Assembly (NCBI GenBank): GCA_963924555.1
Contig: OZ004591.1
Location: 6,386,001 to 6,450,000, forward strand
Source of the DNA: Crambe crambe
Lineage: Eukaryota > Porifera > Demospongiae > Poecilosclerida > Crambeidae
DNA: 64,000 bases
Direction: 5' to 3'
Shown piece by piece: positions 48,526 through 60,488 of this stretch. Under the pieces are notes generated by a model. The model searched no databases and had not been told where the DNA came from. It was given only the letters and a program-made list of their open reading frames with translations. Each line of letters starts with the position of its first letter. Positions within the stretch are counted from its first letter, which is position 1. The translations under genes and the position numbers were made by a program.

Positions 48526-51500
48526 ATGGACAGGCTCTGTATTCACAGAGTTTCTGTGGCCATTCTACTACTGTTAGTGAACTTACTGGCTACTTCTAGT
48601 GGTGAAACAGTCTATATTAACGATGGTGAGACCCTGGAAGGTTACCTTTGCTCTCCAAGTGGAACTATCCTTCCTAATACGACTCTCTTCTTGAATAACT
48701 CGTATCTTGATATTGAACATTATGGATTCTGTCTCGTGGAGAATACCTCTGACATAACTATTGCTGCAGCCCCTGAACTTGGTGAAAATGGCGTCAAAAT
48801 TAATCTTACACTATCAAGATTGGTATTTTTTAACGTCACCAACCTTACCATAACTTCAATAACTCTCCAGACTAACACTCCTGCAGCTGACATCCCACTT
48901 TCAGCTCTGAGGTATATTAATGACACTAATCAATTCTTATACTATGACAAAGATACAGAAATGGGAATTCTCTTCAATCACTGCTCAAATGTAACCATAC
49001 ACAATCTGAATTTTAATGCTTCCTCATGGCTCCCAATAATAGGAGTGAATTTGTGTGGTTACAGCTGCATAAATAACCCTGACAACGACCGCATGCTGCT
49101 TTATTACTTAGACACTGTGTTAATATCCAGTGAGCAATGTGATCTACATGTCCAATTCCGTCTAAGAAACTTTGATGGAGCGTTAATGGACTTATCAAAT
49201 TTATTGAGAAGCCGATCAAAACAAATATCAGTAGAGATGTTTGACACATTTGCGCTAATACTAACTCAGCAAAAATTTAATGCAAATGTTTGTATCACTC
49301 TAATCCCTGGTACTGATAACAATAAGGCATTTATTCTATTTGTGAATAGTGTAACTGATTCTCATATCAAATTTCAAGGACACAGTTATGACTACTGTAT
49401 CACTAGATTTATTGACTATGGTTTTCCACTATTGAGTGTATATTTCTATGAGACTCCTAATTTAAGTGGGTCAGTTGATCACATCATCAAATCACTACAA
49501 ATAGAAAATATTTCCCTCAATGAACTACAAGTCTTGAAATTTCCAGGCCAACTATCACATCAGATTGCATTAGTTAATGTGTCTTGGTGTGACAAAGGTT
49601 GGGCTATTTATAACCTATTACAAATAATCGTCTCCTCAAAGGAAGAAGGAAATTTATATGTTAATATGAAAAATGTGCATTTGCAGCGTCATCGTTTCTT
49701 AAATGATTTTGTAATCCAGGATTCAGTCTATTTTGCTAATATAAGAAACATTACTATGACCGGCACTAACTTCTTTAATGCCGGCAATGGTGGGTCAGTG
49801 ATAAATGTTATATCAAGTAATCTAACGCTAACTGGAGACCTGACTGTCAGTAATGGTAATGCATTCCAAGGTGGAGGGATAAGGCTTGATGAATCTTCAA
49901 CTCTGTTTCTGAAAGAGCCTTTGAGAGCACAGTTCACTAACAACACAGCCTATCAAGGAAGTGCTATATATGCAGCAATCCGTACGAAAGATCTACAACT
50001 CCTGCAGACTAGAAGTCCAATACAGGTACTGCCCAATCAAGTTTATTCACTGCATAATATCAGTAATATCAGTATTGCACTTCACTTTGAAAACAATCTG
50101 GATGAGACTTTGAATAGAATCGTTTCAATGCATGCACCACAGTTGAACTTCCTGTATAATCAAACATTTCTTTTTTACCGTAAATTTTGGGATGAACATC
50201 ATTCACAGTATGCTTACACGACACTATTCGATGCCATGTTCAAAGCTGATGACACTGATAAATACACTTCACTTTCCAATGGGATCTGCACGCAAGTACG
50301 CAAAGAGCCATGGAACTGTACATATATTGATTTATACTATCATAAACTATTGGAATCATTGAATGTGACTGATGTGTTACAATATTTGCTGCAAATTCAT
50401 ACCTATCCAGGAGAAGAGGTTTTCTCAGTATTGCATACGGGAAATCAAGACTTCAGCATTGAAAGTTGTGAAACCCATTTGATAGTAAAATCCGAGTACT
50501 ATTCACTAACTAGAAGTACTTCAACTTTGTTATTTACATTCTTCAACAAAAAAAAGGAAGATCTTTGTTTTATAATTTTTGTTTCGAACAGAGAAATAAG
50601 TCAAATACTGAAAATACCATTCATACAAGTGCATATGAATGCAACATGTCCCCCTGGCTTCTATCTGAATCACGAAGGTTATTGTGATTGTGTATCAACA
50701 CTGCAAAGTCACCATTACAAGTGCAACATCAGTAGTCGAATCTTTACGAGTCATGAAGGTTACTGGACTGGCTATAATGCTACCTCTTACACTATCACAT
50801 TCAGCAGTCATTGTCCACCTGATTACTGCAATCAAAGCTTTCATAATTTTCTTCTGGACAATTCCATCACTGATTTATCCTGCCTAAATAACCGCTCTGG
50901 GATCTTGTGTGGTCAATGCAAGAGGGAGAACTACACTGTCCATAGTGCCATATTTGGATCTGATGCCTGTTCTGATGATTGCACTGATGTATATCTCTTG
51001 ACTCTCCTAGCTTATGCCTTAGCTGGACCCCTTCTAGTGGCAATTCTCTTTGCATTGAAGCTCACAGTGGTTGTTGGCACTATCAATGGAGTCATATTCT
51101 ATGCCAACATCCTAGGTCTATCAATGGATAAACTGACTGAAGGTCACCGTGGACCACATTTGACATTCTTTCGTATTGTGATCTCACTACTCAACCTTGA
51201 CCTGGGCTTCCCACTCTGCTTCTATAAGGGAATGACTACTACTGATAAGGTGGGACTCCAGTTTGTATTTCCCATGTACATATGGGGCATTGTCATTGGA
51301 ATGATAATAGTAGCAAGATATTCCGTCAGATTTTCAAACCGTATTCCCAATTCTGCAGTCCAAGTTCTTGCCACTTTATTCTATTTGTCATTTCCTAAAC
51401 TTCTACGTGCAGTGATTGACATAACGACTTATTCTACCATCAATCTGGTGGTTTTCAATATGAGTAACAACTCTTACCTGAACAGAGAACAGACTGTGTG

Positions 51501-52179
51501 GTTTTATAGTGGTGAAGAATATGGCAAAGGCGTGCACAGTTTCTATCTGTTCCTTGCCTCAGTATTCATCCTCTTCTTCCTTCTCTACACCATTCTAACA
51601 ACATTCTCTTCTTATTTTATGAGGTTCAAGCTAGTCAACAAATTCAAGCCTTTGATCGATGCTTATGGTGGTCCTTTTAAAGATAAATGGAAGTTCTGGT
51701 TTGGACTTCGTCTTTGGGTAACAGTCTTGATCTTCTCAGTCAGTGGTGCCCTACGAGGAACTAATTATGATGATCTTTTCATCTTCAACTTTGTAATTCT
51801 TTCGATCTTCATCCTGATCCAAAGCTTCGTATGTCCATTCAAATCCTCTTTTATTTTCATGATAGACATATTCTTCATGATTAACTACTGGTTGATCATC
51901 GAGTTTTATTTGCTCACAGTCTTCAAGTCCATCTTTCTTGGAGTGTACATCTTCCTACTAAGTGCAGCAATTCTCGTCTTAGTCCTTGTTTTGTTCTCTC
52001 ACTTCTGCTACGTGTACATCTATTCTAAGAATCCAGGAGTGTTTCTCCAAGTGAAGACAAAGTTTCATAAAAGATTCAAGGGGTATGAAAGGATTGAAGA
52101 TCAAGCGAATGAAGAAGAAGCTGATATACAGATATTCAAAGCAGCTAAAGATCGAGAACAAATATTAGATACCTATTAA
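48526..52179 (+). CDS. Beta-helix ectodomain multi-span membrane protein, copy 3
   Basis: An intronless frame of 1,217 residues starting at the conserved MDRLCIHRVSVAILLLLV. The frame stays open 39 codons upstream to 48409, but that part is not shared with other copies. The architecture is as in copy 1. Its ectodomain segment of about residues 205-410 (FRLRNFDGALMDLSNLL, GHSYDYCITRFIDYGF) is clearly different from copies 1 and 2 but nearly identical to copy 4. Copies 3 and 4 are 8,309 bases apart at both start and stop. The C-terminus is ILDTY. Function unknown. Confidence 0.9.
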   Translation: MDRLCIHRVSVAILLLLVNLLATSSGETVYINDGETLEGYLCSPSGTILPNTTLFLNNSYLDIEHYGFCLVENTSDITIAAAPELGENGVKINLTLSRLVFFNVTNLTITSITLQTNTPAADIPLSALRYINDTNQFLYYDKDTEMGILFNHCSNVTIHNLNFNASSWLPIIGVNLCGYSCINNPDNDRMLLYYLDTVLISSEQCDLHVQFRLRNFDGALMDLSNLLRSRSKQISVEMFDTFALILTQQKFNANVCITLIPGTDNNKAFILFVNSVTDSHIKFQGHSYDYCITRFIDYGFPLLSVYFYETPNLSGSVDHIIKSLQIENISLNELQVLKFPGQLSHQIALVNVSWCDKGWAIYNLLQIIVSSKEEGNLYVNMKNVHLQRHRFLNDFVIQDSVYFANIRNITMTGTNFFNAGNGGSVINVISSNLTLTGDLTVSNGNAFQGGGIRLDESSTLFLKEPLRAQFTNNTAYQGSAIYAAIRTKDLQLLQTRSPIQVLPNQVYSLHNISNISIALHFENNLDETLNRIVSMHAPQLNFLYNQTFLFYRKFWDEHHSQYAYTTLFDAMFKADDTDKYTSLSNGICTQVRKEPWNCTYIDLYYHKLLESLNVTDVLQYLLQIHTYPGEEVFSVLHTGNQDFSIESCETHLIVKSEYYSLTRSTSTLLFTFFNKKKEDLCFIIFVSNREISQILKIPFIQVHMNATCPPGFYLNHEGYCDCVSTLQSHHYKCNISSRIFTSHEGYWTGYNATSYTITFSSHCPPDYCNQSFHNFLLDNSITDLSCLNNRSGILCGQCKRENYTVHSAIFGSDACSDDCTDVYLLTLLAYALAGPLLVAILFALKLTVVVGTINGVIFYANILGLSMDKLTEGHRGPHLTFFRIVISLLNLDLGFPLCFYKGMTTTDKVGLQFVFPMYIWGIVIGMIIVARYSVRFSNRIPNSAVQVLATLFYLSFPKLLRAVIDITTYSTINLVVFNMSNNSYLNREQTVWFYSGEEYGKGVHSFYLFLASVFILFFLLYTILTTFSSYFMRFKLVNKFKPLIDAYGGPFKDKWKFWFGLRLWVTVLIFSVSGALRGTNYDDLFIFNFVILSIFILIQSFVCPFKSSFIFMIDIFFMINYWLIIEFYLLTVFKSIFLGVYIFLLSAAILVLVLVLFSHFCYVYIYSKNPGVFLQVKTKFHKRFKGYERIEDQANEEEADIQIFKAAKDREQILDTY

Positions 52180-52640
52180 TGTTTTTGATACTTATTAATG
52201 TTTAGTAAGTTTGACTTAGCTATTAATGCTTTAAGAAGTGTGAGTTGGTTTATTTGTTACGATTTTGGCTTTTTTTGTTTTGTTTTTTGTTTTGTTTTTT
52301 TTTGCTTTATTTTGTTGTTGTTTTTGTTGTCTACTATTTGCTAGTTCATTGTTACTATTTTCATTGTTCCTAGGCCTTTTGTATGAAGCTACCATTTTTA
52401 GTTTGTATTATAATTAATTTTTGCTGCTGCTCTATTTCTGATTACCTTAATCCTTTAATTTACAAAACATTTCTAAGGTCCTGTGGCAAAGTAACCCCAC
52501 ATGCATGCACAGCAAAGGGTAAAGATATGCCAAAATTTTTGAAAAACCACCTAAATCTTTTTTAAGCTCTATTGCGATGGCAGAAGATGTACCAGCCTCT
52601 CAAATATAGCTCCACAATAGTAGTTCATTGTTCATTATGG
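52180..52640. other. Spacer after copy 3
   Basis: A T/G-rich 3' flank (52,270-52,335) is followed by sequence shared with the spacer after copy 4, where about 260 bases are deleted. No gene is seen. Confidence 0.65.
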
Positions 52641-53030
52641 ATTGGGGGAAGGTTATTAATACTGCTCCCCCTGGGTCCTACATTATTGGGATCTGTAATT
52701 GTGACCACTTATCAGTCTGGAATAAATAATAGGTAAGACACTCTCAATGGAGTTCCTCATGGAATTAAAGACCAAGGGTTCTGTTCTTATTTGATCTCTG
52801 TGGTGAGGTGTCTTACTGGTACTTGTCTTATGGTAAGAGACCTAATCTTTCTCCTCAGATTCTGGACACACTCTATGAAATTTATAAGCACGTCTACATA
52901 GGAGGGTCCTTTTGAGGAAACCCCATCATGCATTCGACATCAATCTTGTCCACACTCAACGAGACTTCGAAGAAGAGGAGGACATGTCATCGGCCGCCCT
53001 TCTCCTCCTCCTGGGATCAATGTGCATTGC
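52640..53030 (+). pseudogene. Broken 3' end of the gasdermin-like gene, copy C
   Basis: Intron 6-like sequence (GGTTATTAATACTGCTCCCC) is followed at 52859 by an exon 7 copy with its acceptor. Several deletions remove the frame. Confidence 0.8.
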
Positions 53031-53040
53031 TAGCTAGCTT

Positions 53041-53045
53041 GTTGC

Positions 53046-53079
<34 letters not shown>

Positions 53080-53095
53080 GCTGTTGTTGTTGTTC
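53041..53095. repeat. (GTT)n microsatellite
   Basis: TTG repeats with GCT interruptions between the gasdermin remnant and the next pseudogene. Confidence 0.95.
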
Positions 53096-53134
53096 ACACC
53101 TTAAAAATATATTTTGGTATCCTCTCTCAGTGTG

Positions 53135-56100
53135 GCTACTTCTAGTGGCAAAACAGTCTATATTAACAATGGTGAGACTCTGGAAGGTTACCTTTGCTCT
53201 CCAAGTGGAACTATCCCTCCTAATACGACTCTCTTCCTGAATAACTCAATGCTCTACATTGGAAATCATCAGAATATGGGATTCTGTCTTGTGGAGAATA
53301 TCTCTGACATAACTATTGCTGCAGCCCCTGAACTTGATGAAAATGGCGTCAAAATTAATCTTACACTATCAAGATTATTAATGTCACAAACCTTACCATA
53401 TAACTTCAATAACTCTCCAAACTAATGCTCCTGCAGCTGACATCCCACCTTCAGCTCTGAGGTATATTAATGACACTAATCAATTCTTATACTATGACAA
53501 AGATACAGATACGGGGATTCTCTTCAATCACTGCTCAAATATAACCATACACAATCTGTATTATGTTAACTCTAATATCAATGCAAGGTGGAGGGATAAT
53601 CTTCAACTCTGTTTCTGAAAGAGCCTTTGAGAGCACAGTTCATTAACAACACAGCCTATCAAGGAAGTGCTATGTATATGCAGCAATCCATACGAAAGAT
53701 CTACAACTCCTGCAGACTAGTAGTCCAATACAGGTACTGCCCAATCAAGTTTATTCACTGCATAATATCAGTAATATCAATATTACACTGCACTTTGAAA
53801 AGAATGAGTTTGAATGCAATTATTTCAATACATGCACCACAGATGAACTTCATGTATCTCCAAATTTCCTTCTTTGACGGTAAAACTTGGGATGAACCTC
53901 ATTCACAGTATGCTTATACACAACACTATTTGATGCCATGTTAAAAGAAGTTGATGACACTGATAAATACACTTGACTTTCCAATGGGATCTGTACGCAA
54001 GTACGCAGTGAGCCATGGAATTGCACATATATTGATTCAGATTCACTGATGTGTTGCATACACATATCCAGGAGAAGAGATTTTCTCAATATTGCATACA
54101 GGAAATCAAGACTTTAGCATTGGAAGTTGTGAAAGCCTTTTGAAAGTTAACTAGAAGTAGCTACTTCAACTTTGTTATTTTCATTCTTCAACAAAAAAAG
54201 GGAAGACCTTTGTTTTATAATTGTTATCTTGAACAAGGACTCACAGTACCATTCATACAAGTGCATATGAATACAACATGTCCCCCTGGCTTCTATGTGA
54301 ATGATAAAGGTCAGGCCTGTAGCCAGCAGGTGGCTCAGTGGGCTTGAGCCCCCCCCCCCCTTTGATTCAGGAAAATAATTATATATGTATCATAGATCTA
54401 TAGATGAATTGATTCAACTTTCTAGGAATCATTGAGTTATAGCTATAGTTAATAATCATGACCAATCTAACAATTCCTTGAAAATTGAATCAACATCAGT
54501 AATTCATCTATCACAGATGAAATATAGCTTATGCAAGTCCTTAACACTATTCATGTTCAGTTGCCACAAGCACTGATCACTGAATGGGTCATTGGAGTTA
54601 GTTCCTCGAGAGACCAGACACCTCAAGGGCCAGACCAAACCCATCAACTACAGGCATTATACACACTCTCCTGAGGTCTTCGTGGTGAGCACTTAGGGTA
54701 AATTTCACAGAATTGAAGATGCGTGTTTGTGTACCGCTGCTCTCCTTTAGCCTGGCTGGCCAGAACGATGTATGACATGGCATCGTCTGACATAGGGGCC
54801 ATATGTCTGGTTATTAGACGATTTTCTAATGTACAAGTCCTTTTATTCATAGGTACCATCCTCATAATTTCCCTGACTGCCTCATATCTGCTTGCAAAGT
54901 ATCAGTGGGTGTGATTTGGGGAAAGTGGGCGTGGGCGTGAAAATTTTCTGCACACATGTGCATGGATACCCTTCAGCCACCCCTTTTCTAAAATCCTGGC
55001 TACAGCCGGATGTTCATCTCTTAACTCTCCTAGCCTTATGCCTTAGCTGGACTCCTTCTAGTGGGCAGTTCTCTTTGCATTGAAGCTCACAGTGGCTGTT
55101 GGCACTATCAATGGAGTCATATTCTATGCCAACATCCTAGGTCTATCAATGGATGAACTGAAGGTCACCACGGACCACATTTGACATTCTTTCGTATTGT
55201 GATCTCACTACTCAACCTTAACCTGGGCTTCCCACTCTGCTTCTATAAGGGAATGACTACTACTGATAAGGTGGGACTCCAGTTTGTATTTCCCATTACG
55301 TATGGGGCATTGTCATTGGAATGATAATAGTAGCAAAATATTCCATCAGATTTGCAAACCGCATTTCAAATTCTGCAGTCCAAGTTCTTGCCACTTTATT
55401 CTATTTATCATTTCTTAAATTTCTACATGCGGTGAATGACATAGTGACTCATATTTTTACTATCAATCTGGTGGTATTCAATCCAAATAACAAATGGTCT
55501 TGTGTGGTAAGTGCAAGAGGGAGAATCACACTGTCTATAGTGCCATATTTGGATCTGATGCCTGCTCTGATGATTGCACTGATGTTTATCTCTTGACTCT
55601 CCTAGCTTATGCCTTAGCTGGACTCCTTCTAGTGGCAGTTCTCTTTGCATTGAAGCTCACAGTGGCTGTTGGCACTATCAATGGAGTCATATTCTATGCC
55701 AACATCTTAGGTCTATCAATGGATGAACTAACTGAAGGTCACCACGGACCACATGTATTTGACATTCTTTCGTATTGTGATCTCACTACTCAACCTTAAC
55801 CTGGGCTTCCCACTCTGCTTCTATAAGGGAATGACTATATACTACTGATAAGGTAGGACTCCAGTTTGTATTTCCCATGTACATATGGGGCATTGTCATT
55901 GGAATGATAATAGTAGCAAAATATTCCATCAGATTTGCAAACCGTATTTCAAATTCTGCAGTCCAAGTTCTTGCCACTTTATTCTATTTGTCATTTCCTA
56001 AACTTCTACGTACAGTGATTGACATAACGACTCATTCTACCATCAATCTGGTGGTATTTGATCCTGATAAAAACAACTCTTACCTGAACAGAGAACAGAC

Positions 56101-56281
56101 AGTGTGGTTTTATAGTGGTGAAGAATATGGCAAGGGTGTGCACAATTTCTATCTGTTCCTTGCCTCAGTATTCATCCTCTTCTTCCTACTCTACACCATT
56201 TTAACCACATCCTCGTCTTGCTTTATGAGGTTCAAGCTAGTCAACAAATTCAAGCCTTTGATTGATGCTTATGGTGGTGAC
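53135..56281 (+). pseudogene. Rearranged pseudogene A of the membrane-protein family
   Basis: The signal peptide is absent; homology starts at SSGKTVYINNGETLEGYLC. Multiple frameshifts follow, a large internal deletion (about residues 175-445 lost), and an approximately 700-base inserted element in the Cys-rich neck. The membrane-domain region is then present twice: 55,010-55,490 and, rejoined at the neck (CGKCKREN), 55,495-56,278. The end is cut at DAYGG and fused to an RNASEH2B-derived piece. No frame covers more than a small part, so it is non-functional as a full protein. Confidence 0.92.
54312..55009. mobile_element. ~700-base insert with GTAGCCAG inverted ends
   Basis: The insert starts GGCCTGTAGCCAGCAG and ends CCTGGCTACAGCCGG, whose reverse complement starts CCGGCTGTAGCCAGG, so CTGTAGCCAG is shared as a short inverted repeat. 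It interrupts pseudogene A, and the host sequence between its flanks is missing. An identical insert lies at 62357-63055. GTAGCCAG-type ends resemble hAT elements; no transposase is visible. Confidence 0.65.
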
Positions 56282-56405
56282 TGAGAGGAGGGAAGAGAGA
56301 GGCCATCTTCTGTAGGGGTAGCTACTGTCCATGATCGAGATCTTATCAATATTGTGCAATTGCATGGCAACATGAGGCCATACGTGCATGCACTGAAGAA
56401 AGTGG
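56282..56405 (-). pseudogene. RNASEH2B 5' fragment
   Basis: This matches 43,743-43,868, the 5' part of the RNASEH2B-like region, and begins exactly where the membrane-protein homology of pseudogene A stops. It marks a recombination junction. Confidence 0.75.
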
Positions 56406-56834
56406 AGTATCAAAGTCCTCAGTGCAAAATCTTTCCACATTGCTCTATCTTTCATATTTCACAAGGAAAAATATTTATTCTAAATAAAAAAGGCAAGTAG
56501 GAATGGCTAATGTGTATGGTTCAAAAAAGTTCAGCAAATAGGCTCTTATTACCTGTGGTGAGGTAATAAGTATAACTTGAATAGGCTCTTGTTACCTGTG
56601 GTGAGGTAATAAGTATAACCTGTTTAGAAAATTCTGGTGTCTTATTCTCCGTCGAATAGGCTCTTATTACATGTGGTGAGGTGTCTTACTGTTGACTGAG
56701 CACCTGATTAAAGATCAAAGCATACCATTTCTAATTTTCATAAGTCTGGGGTGTTTACTGGAGCAGCTGTTTTGGTGGTGGTGGTTTTCGGTGTTGCAAA
56801 CTCCATGTAATTTAAGTTCAGAACTAGCTTAATA
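56406..56834. other. Upstream region of copy 4
   Basis: Short repeats of AGGCTCTTATTACCTGTGGTGAGG (three copies, about 56,541-56,690) lie here; related sequence occurs at 44,690-44,770. The 5' flank of copy 4 (TTCAGAACTAGCTTAA) begins near 56,816. Confidence 0.7.
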
Positions 56835-59800
56835 ATGGACAAGCTCTGTATTCACAGAGTTTCTGTGGCCATTCTACTGCTGTTAGTGAAGTTACTGGCT
56901 ACTTCTAGTGGTGAAACAGTCTATATTAATGATGGTGAGACCCTAGAAGGTTACCTTTGCTCTCCAAGTGGAACTATCACTACTAATACGACTCTCTTCT
57001 TGAATAACTCGTATCTTGATATTGAACATTATGGATTCTGTCTTGTGGAGAATACCTCTGACATAACTATTGCTGCAGCCCCTGAACTTGGTGAAAATGG
57101 CGTCAAAATTAATCTTACACTATCAAGATTGGTATTTTTTAACATCACCAACCTTACCATAACTTCAATAACTCTCCGAACTAACACTCCTGCAGCTGAC
57201 ATCCCACCTTCAGCTCTGAGGTATATTAATGATACTAATCAATTCTTATACTATGACAAAGATACAGATATGGGGATTCTCTTCAATCACTGCTCAAATG
57301 TAACCATACACAATCTGAATTTTAATGCTTCCTCATGGCTCTCAATAATAGGAGTGAATTTGTGTGGTTACAGCTGCATAGATAACCCTGACAACGACCG
57401 CATGCTGCTTTATTACTTAGACACTGTGTTAATATCCAGTGAGCAATGTGATCTACATATCCAATTCCGTCTAAGAAACTTTGATGGAGCGTTAATGGAC
57501 TTATCAAATTTATTGAGAAGCCGATCAAAACAAATATCAGTAGAGATGTTTGACACATTTGCGCTAATACTAACTCAGCAAAAATTTAATGCAAATGTTA
57601 GTATCACTCTAATCCCTGGTACTGATAACAATAAGGCATTTATTCTATTTGTGAATAGTGTAACTGATTCTCATATCAAATTTCAAGGACACAGTTATGA
57701 CTACTGTATCACTAGATTTATTGACTATGGTTTTCCACTATTGAGTGTATATTTCTATGAGACTCCTAATTTCAGTGGGTCAGTTGATCACATCATCAAA
57801 TCACTACAAATAGAAAATACTTCCCTCAATGAACTACAAGTCTTGAAATTTCCAGGCCAACTATCACATCAGATTGCATTAGTTAATGTGTCTTGGTGTG
57901 ACAAAGGTTGGGCTATTTATAACCTATTACAAATAATCGTCTCCTCAAAGGAAGAAGGAAATTTATATGTTAATATGAAAAATGTGCATTTGCAGCGTCA
58001 TCGTTTCTTAAATGATTTTGTAATCCAGGATTCGGTCTATTTTGCTAATATAAGAAACATTACAATGACCGGCACTAACTTCTTTAATGCCGGCAATGGT
58101 GGGTCAGTGATAAATGTTATATCAAGTAATCTAACACTAACTGGAGACCTGACTGTCAGTAATGGTAATGCATTCCAAGGTGGAGGGATAAGGCTTGATG
58201 AATCTTCAACTCTGTTTCTGAAAGAGCCTTTGAGAGCACAGTTCACTAACAACACAGCCTATCAAGGAAGTGCTATATATGCAGCAATCCGTACGAAAGA
58301 TCTACAACTCCTGCAGACTAGAAGTCCAATACAGGTACTGCCCAATCAAGTTTATTCACTGCATAATATCAGTAATATCAGTATTGCACTTCACTTTGAA
58401 AACAATCTGGATGAGACTTTGAATAGAATCGTTTCAATGCATGCACCACAGTTGAACTTCCTGTATAATCAAACATTTCTTTTTTACCGTAAATTTTGGG
58501 ATGAACATCATTCACAGTATGCTTACACGACACTATTCGATGCCATGTTCAAAGCTGATGACACTGATAAATACACTTCACTTTCCAATGGGATCTGCAC
58601 GCAAGTACGCAAAGAGCCATGGAACTGTACATATATTGATTTATACTATCATAAACTATTGGAATCATTGAATGTGACTGATGTGTTACAATATTTGCTG
58701 CAAATTCATACCTATCCAGGAGAAGAGGTTTTCTCAGTATTGCATACGGGAAATCAAGACTTCAGCATTGAAAGTTGTGAAACCCATTTGATAGTAAAAT
58801 CCGAGTACTATTCACTAACTAGAAGTACTTCAACTTTGTTATTTACATTCTTCAACAAAAAAAAGGAAGATCTTTGTTTTATAATTTTTGTTTCGAACAG
58901 AGAAATAAGTCAAATACTGAAAATACCATTCATACAAGTGCATATGAATGCAACATGTCCCCCTGGCTTCTATCTGAATCACGAAGGTTATTGTGATTGT
59001 GTATCAGCACTGCAAAGTCACCATTACAAGTGCAACATCAGTAGTCGAATCTTTACGAGTCATGAAGGTTACTGGACTGGCTATAATGCTACCTCTTACA
59101 CTATCACATTCAGCAGTCATTGTCCACCTGATTACTGCAATCAAAGCTTTCATAATTTTCTTCTGGACAATTCCATCACTGATTTATCCTGCCTAAATAA
59201 CCGCACTGGGATCTTGTGTGGTCAATGCAAGAGGGAGAACTACACTGTCCATAGTGCCATATTTGGATCTGATGCCTGTTCTGATGATTGCACTGATGTA
59301 TATCTCTTGACTCTCCTAGCTTATGCCTTAGCTGGACCCCTTCTAGTGGCAATTCTCTTTGCATTGAAGCTCACAGTGGCTGTTGGCACTATCAATGGAG
59401 TCATATTCTATGCCAACATCCTAGGTCTATCAATGGATAAACTGACTGAAGGTCACCGTGGACCACATTTGACATTCCTTCGTATTGTGATCTCACTACT
59501 CAACCTTGACCTGGGCTTCCCACTCTGCTTCTATAAGGGAATGACTACTACTGATAAGGTGGGACTCCAGTTTGTATTTCCCATGTACATATGGGGCATT
59601 GTCATTGGAATGATAATAGTAGCAAGATATTCCGTCAGATTTTCAAACCGTATTCCCAATTCTGCAGTCCAAGTTCTTGCCACTTTATTCTATTTGTCAT
59701 TTCCTAAACTTCTACGTGCAGTGATTGACATAACGACTTATTCTACCATCAATCTGGTGGTTTTCAATATGAGTAACAACTCTTACCTGAACAGAGAACA

Positions 59801-60488
59801 GACAGTGTGGTTTTATAGTGGTGAAGAATATGGCAAAGGCGTGCACAGTTTCTATCTGTTCCTTGCCTCAGTATTCATCCTCTTCTTCCTTCTCTACACC
59901 ATTTTAACCACATTCTCGTCTTGCTTTATGAGGTTCAAGCTAGTCAACAAATTCAAGCCTTTGATCGATGCTTATGGTGGTCCTTTTAAAGATAAATGGA
60001 AGTTCTGGTTTGGACTTCGTCTTTGGGTAACAGTCTTGATCTTCTCAGTCAGTGGTGCCCTACGAGGAACTAATTATGATGATCTTTTCATCTTCAACTT
60101 TGTAATTCTTTCGATCTTCATCCTGATCCAAAGCTTCGTATGTCCATTCAAATCCTCTTTTATTTTCATGATAGACATATTCTTCATGATTAACTACTGG
60201 TTGATCATCGAGTTTTATTTGCTCACAGTCTTCAAGTCCATCTTTCTTGGAGTGTACATCTTCCTACTAAGTACAGCAATTCTTGTCTTAGTTCTTGTTC
60301 TGGTCTCTCACTTCTGCTATGTGTACATCTATTCTAAGAATCCAGGAGTGTTTCTCCAAGTGAAGACAAAGTTTCATAGAAGATTCGTGGGGTATGAAAG
60401 GATTGAAGATCAAGCAAATGAAGAAGAAGCTGATATACAGATATTCAAAGCAGCTAAAGATCGAGAACAAATATTAGATACCTATTAA
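56835..60488 (+). CDS. Beta-helix ectodomain multi-span membrane protein, copy 4
   Basis: An intronless frame of 1,217 residues, nearly identical to copy 3 along its whole length. The few differences include MDKLCIHRV at the start, DNPDNDRM near residue 190, and LSTAILVLVLVLVSH and RRFVGYERIEDQ near the end. It has the same signal peptide, ectodomain, Cys-rich neck, membrane helices and acidic tail. High identity over coding and flanking sequence shows a recent duplication or gene conversion. Function unknown. Confidence 0.9.
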   Translation: MDKLCIHRVSVAILLLLVKLLATSSGETVYINDGETLEGYLCSPSGTITTNTTLFLNNSYLDIEHYGFCLVENTSDITIAAAPELGENGVKINLTLSRLVFFNITNLTITSITLRTNTPAADIPPSALRYINDTNQFLYYDKDTDMGILFNHCSNVTIHNLNFNASSWLSIIGVNLCGYSCIDNPDNDRMLLYYLDTVLISSEQCDLHIQFRLRNFDGALMDLSNLLRSRSKQISVEMFDTFALILTQQKFNANVSITLIPGTDNNKAFILFVNSVTDSHIKFQGHSYDYCITRFIDYGFPLLSVYFYETPNFSGSVDHIIKSLQIENTSLNELQVLKFPGQLSHQIALVNVSWCDKGWAIYNLLQIIVSSKEEGNLYVNMKNVHLQRHRFLNDFVIQDSVYFANIRNITMTGTNFFNAGNGGSVINVISSNLTLTGDLTVSNGNAFQGGGIRLDESSTLFLKEPLRAQFTNNTAYQGSAIYAAIRTKDLQLLQTRSPIQVLPNQVYSLHNISNISIALHFENNLDETLNRIVSMHAPQLNFLYNQTFLFYRKFWDEHHSQYAYTTLFDAMFKADDTDKYTSLSNGICTQVRKEPWNCTYIDLYYHKLLESLNVTDVLQYLLQIHTYPGEEVFSVLHTGNQDFSIESCETHLIVKSEYYSLTRSTSTLLFTFFNKKKEDLCFIIFVSNREISQILKIPFIQVHMNATCPPGFYLNHEGYCDCVSALQSHHYKCNISSRIFTSHEGYWTGYNATSYTITFSSHCPPDYCNQSFHNFLLDNSITDLSCLNNRTGILCGQCKRENYTVHSAIFGSDACSDDCTDVYLLTLLAYALAGPLLVAILFALKLTVAVGTINGVIFYANILGLSMDKLTEGHRGPHLTFLRIVISLLNLDLGFPLCFYKGMTTTDKVGLQFVFPMYIWGIVIGMIIVARYSVRFSNRIPNSAVQVLATLFYLSFPKLLRAVIDITTYSTINLVVFNMSNNSYLNREQTVWFYSGEEYGKGVHSFYLFLASVFILFFLLYTILTTFSSCFMRFKLVNKFKPLIDAYGGPFKDKWKFWFGLRLWVTVLIFSVSGALRGTNYDDLFIFNFVILSIFILIQSFVCPFKSSFIFMIDIFFMINYWLIIEFYLLTVFKSIFLGVYIFLLSTAILVLVLVLVSHFCYVYIYSKNPGVFLQVKTKFHRRFVGYERIEDQANEEEADIQIFKAAKDREQILDTY

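Noticed and set aside
54723-54914. Short frame inside the 700-base insert that looks like a membrane segment
   Set aside because: The same insert has no long frame, and this small frame lacks any recognised transposase or host motif.
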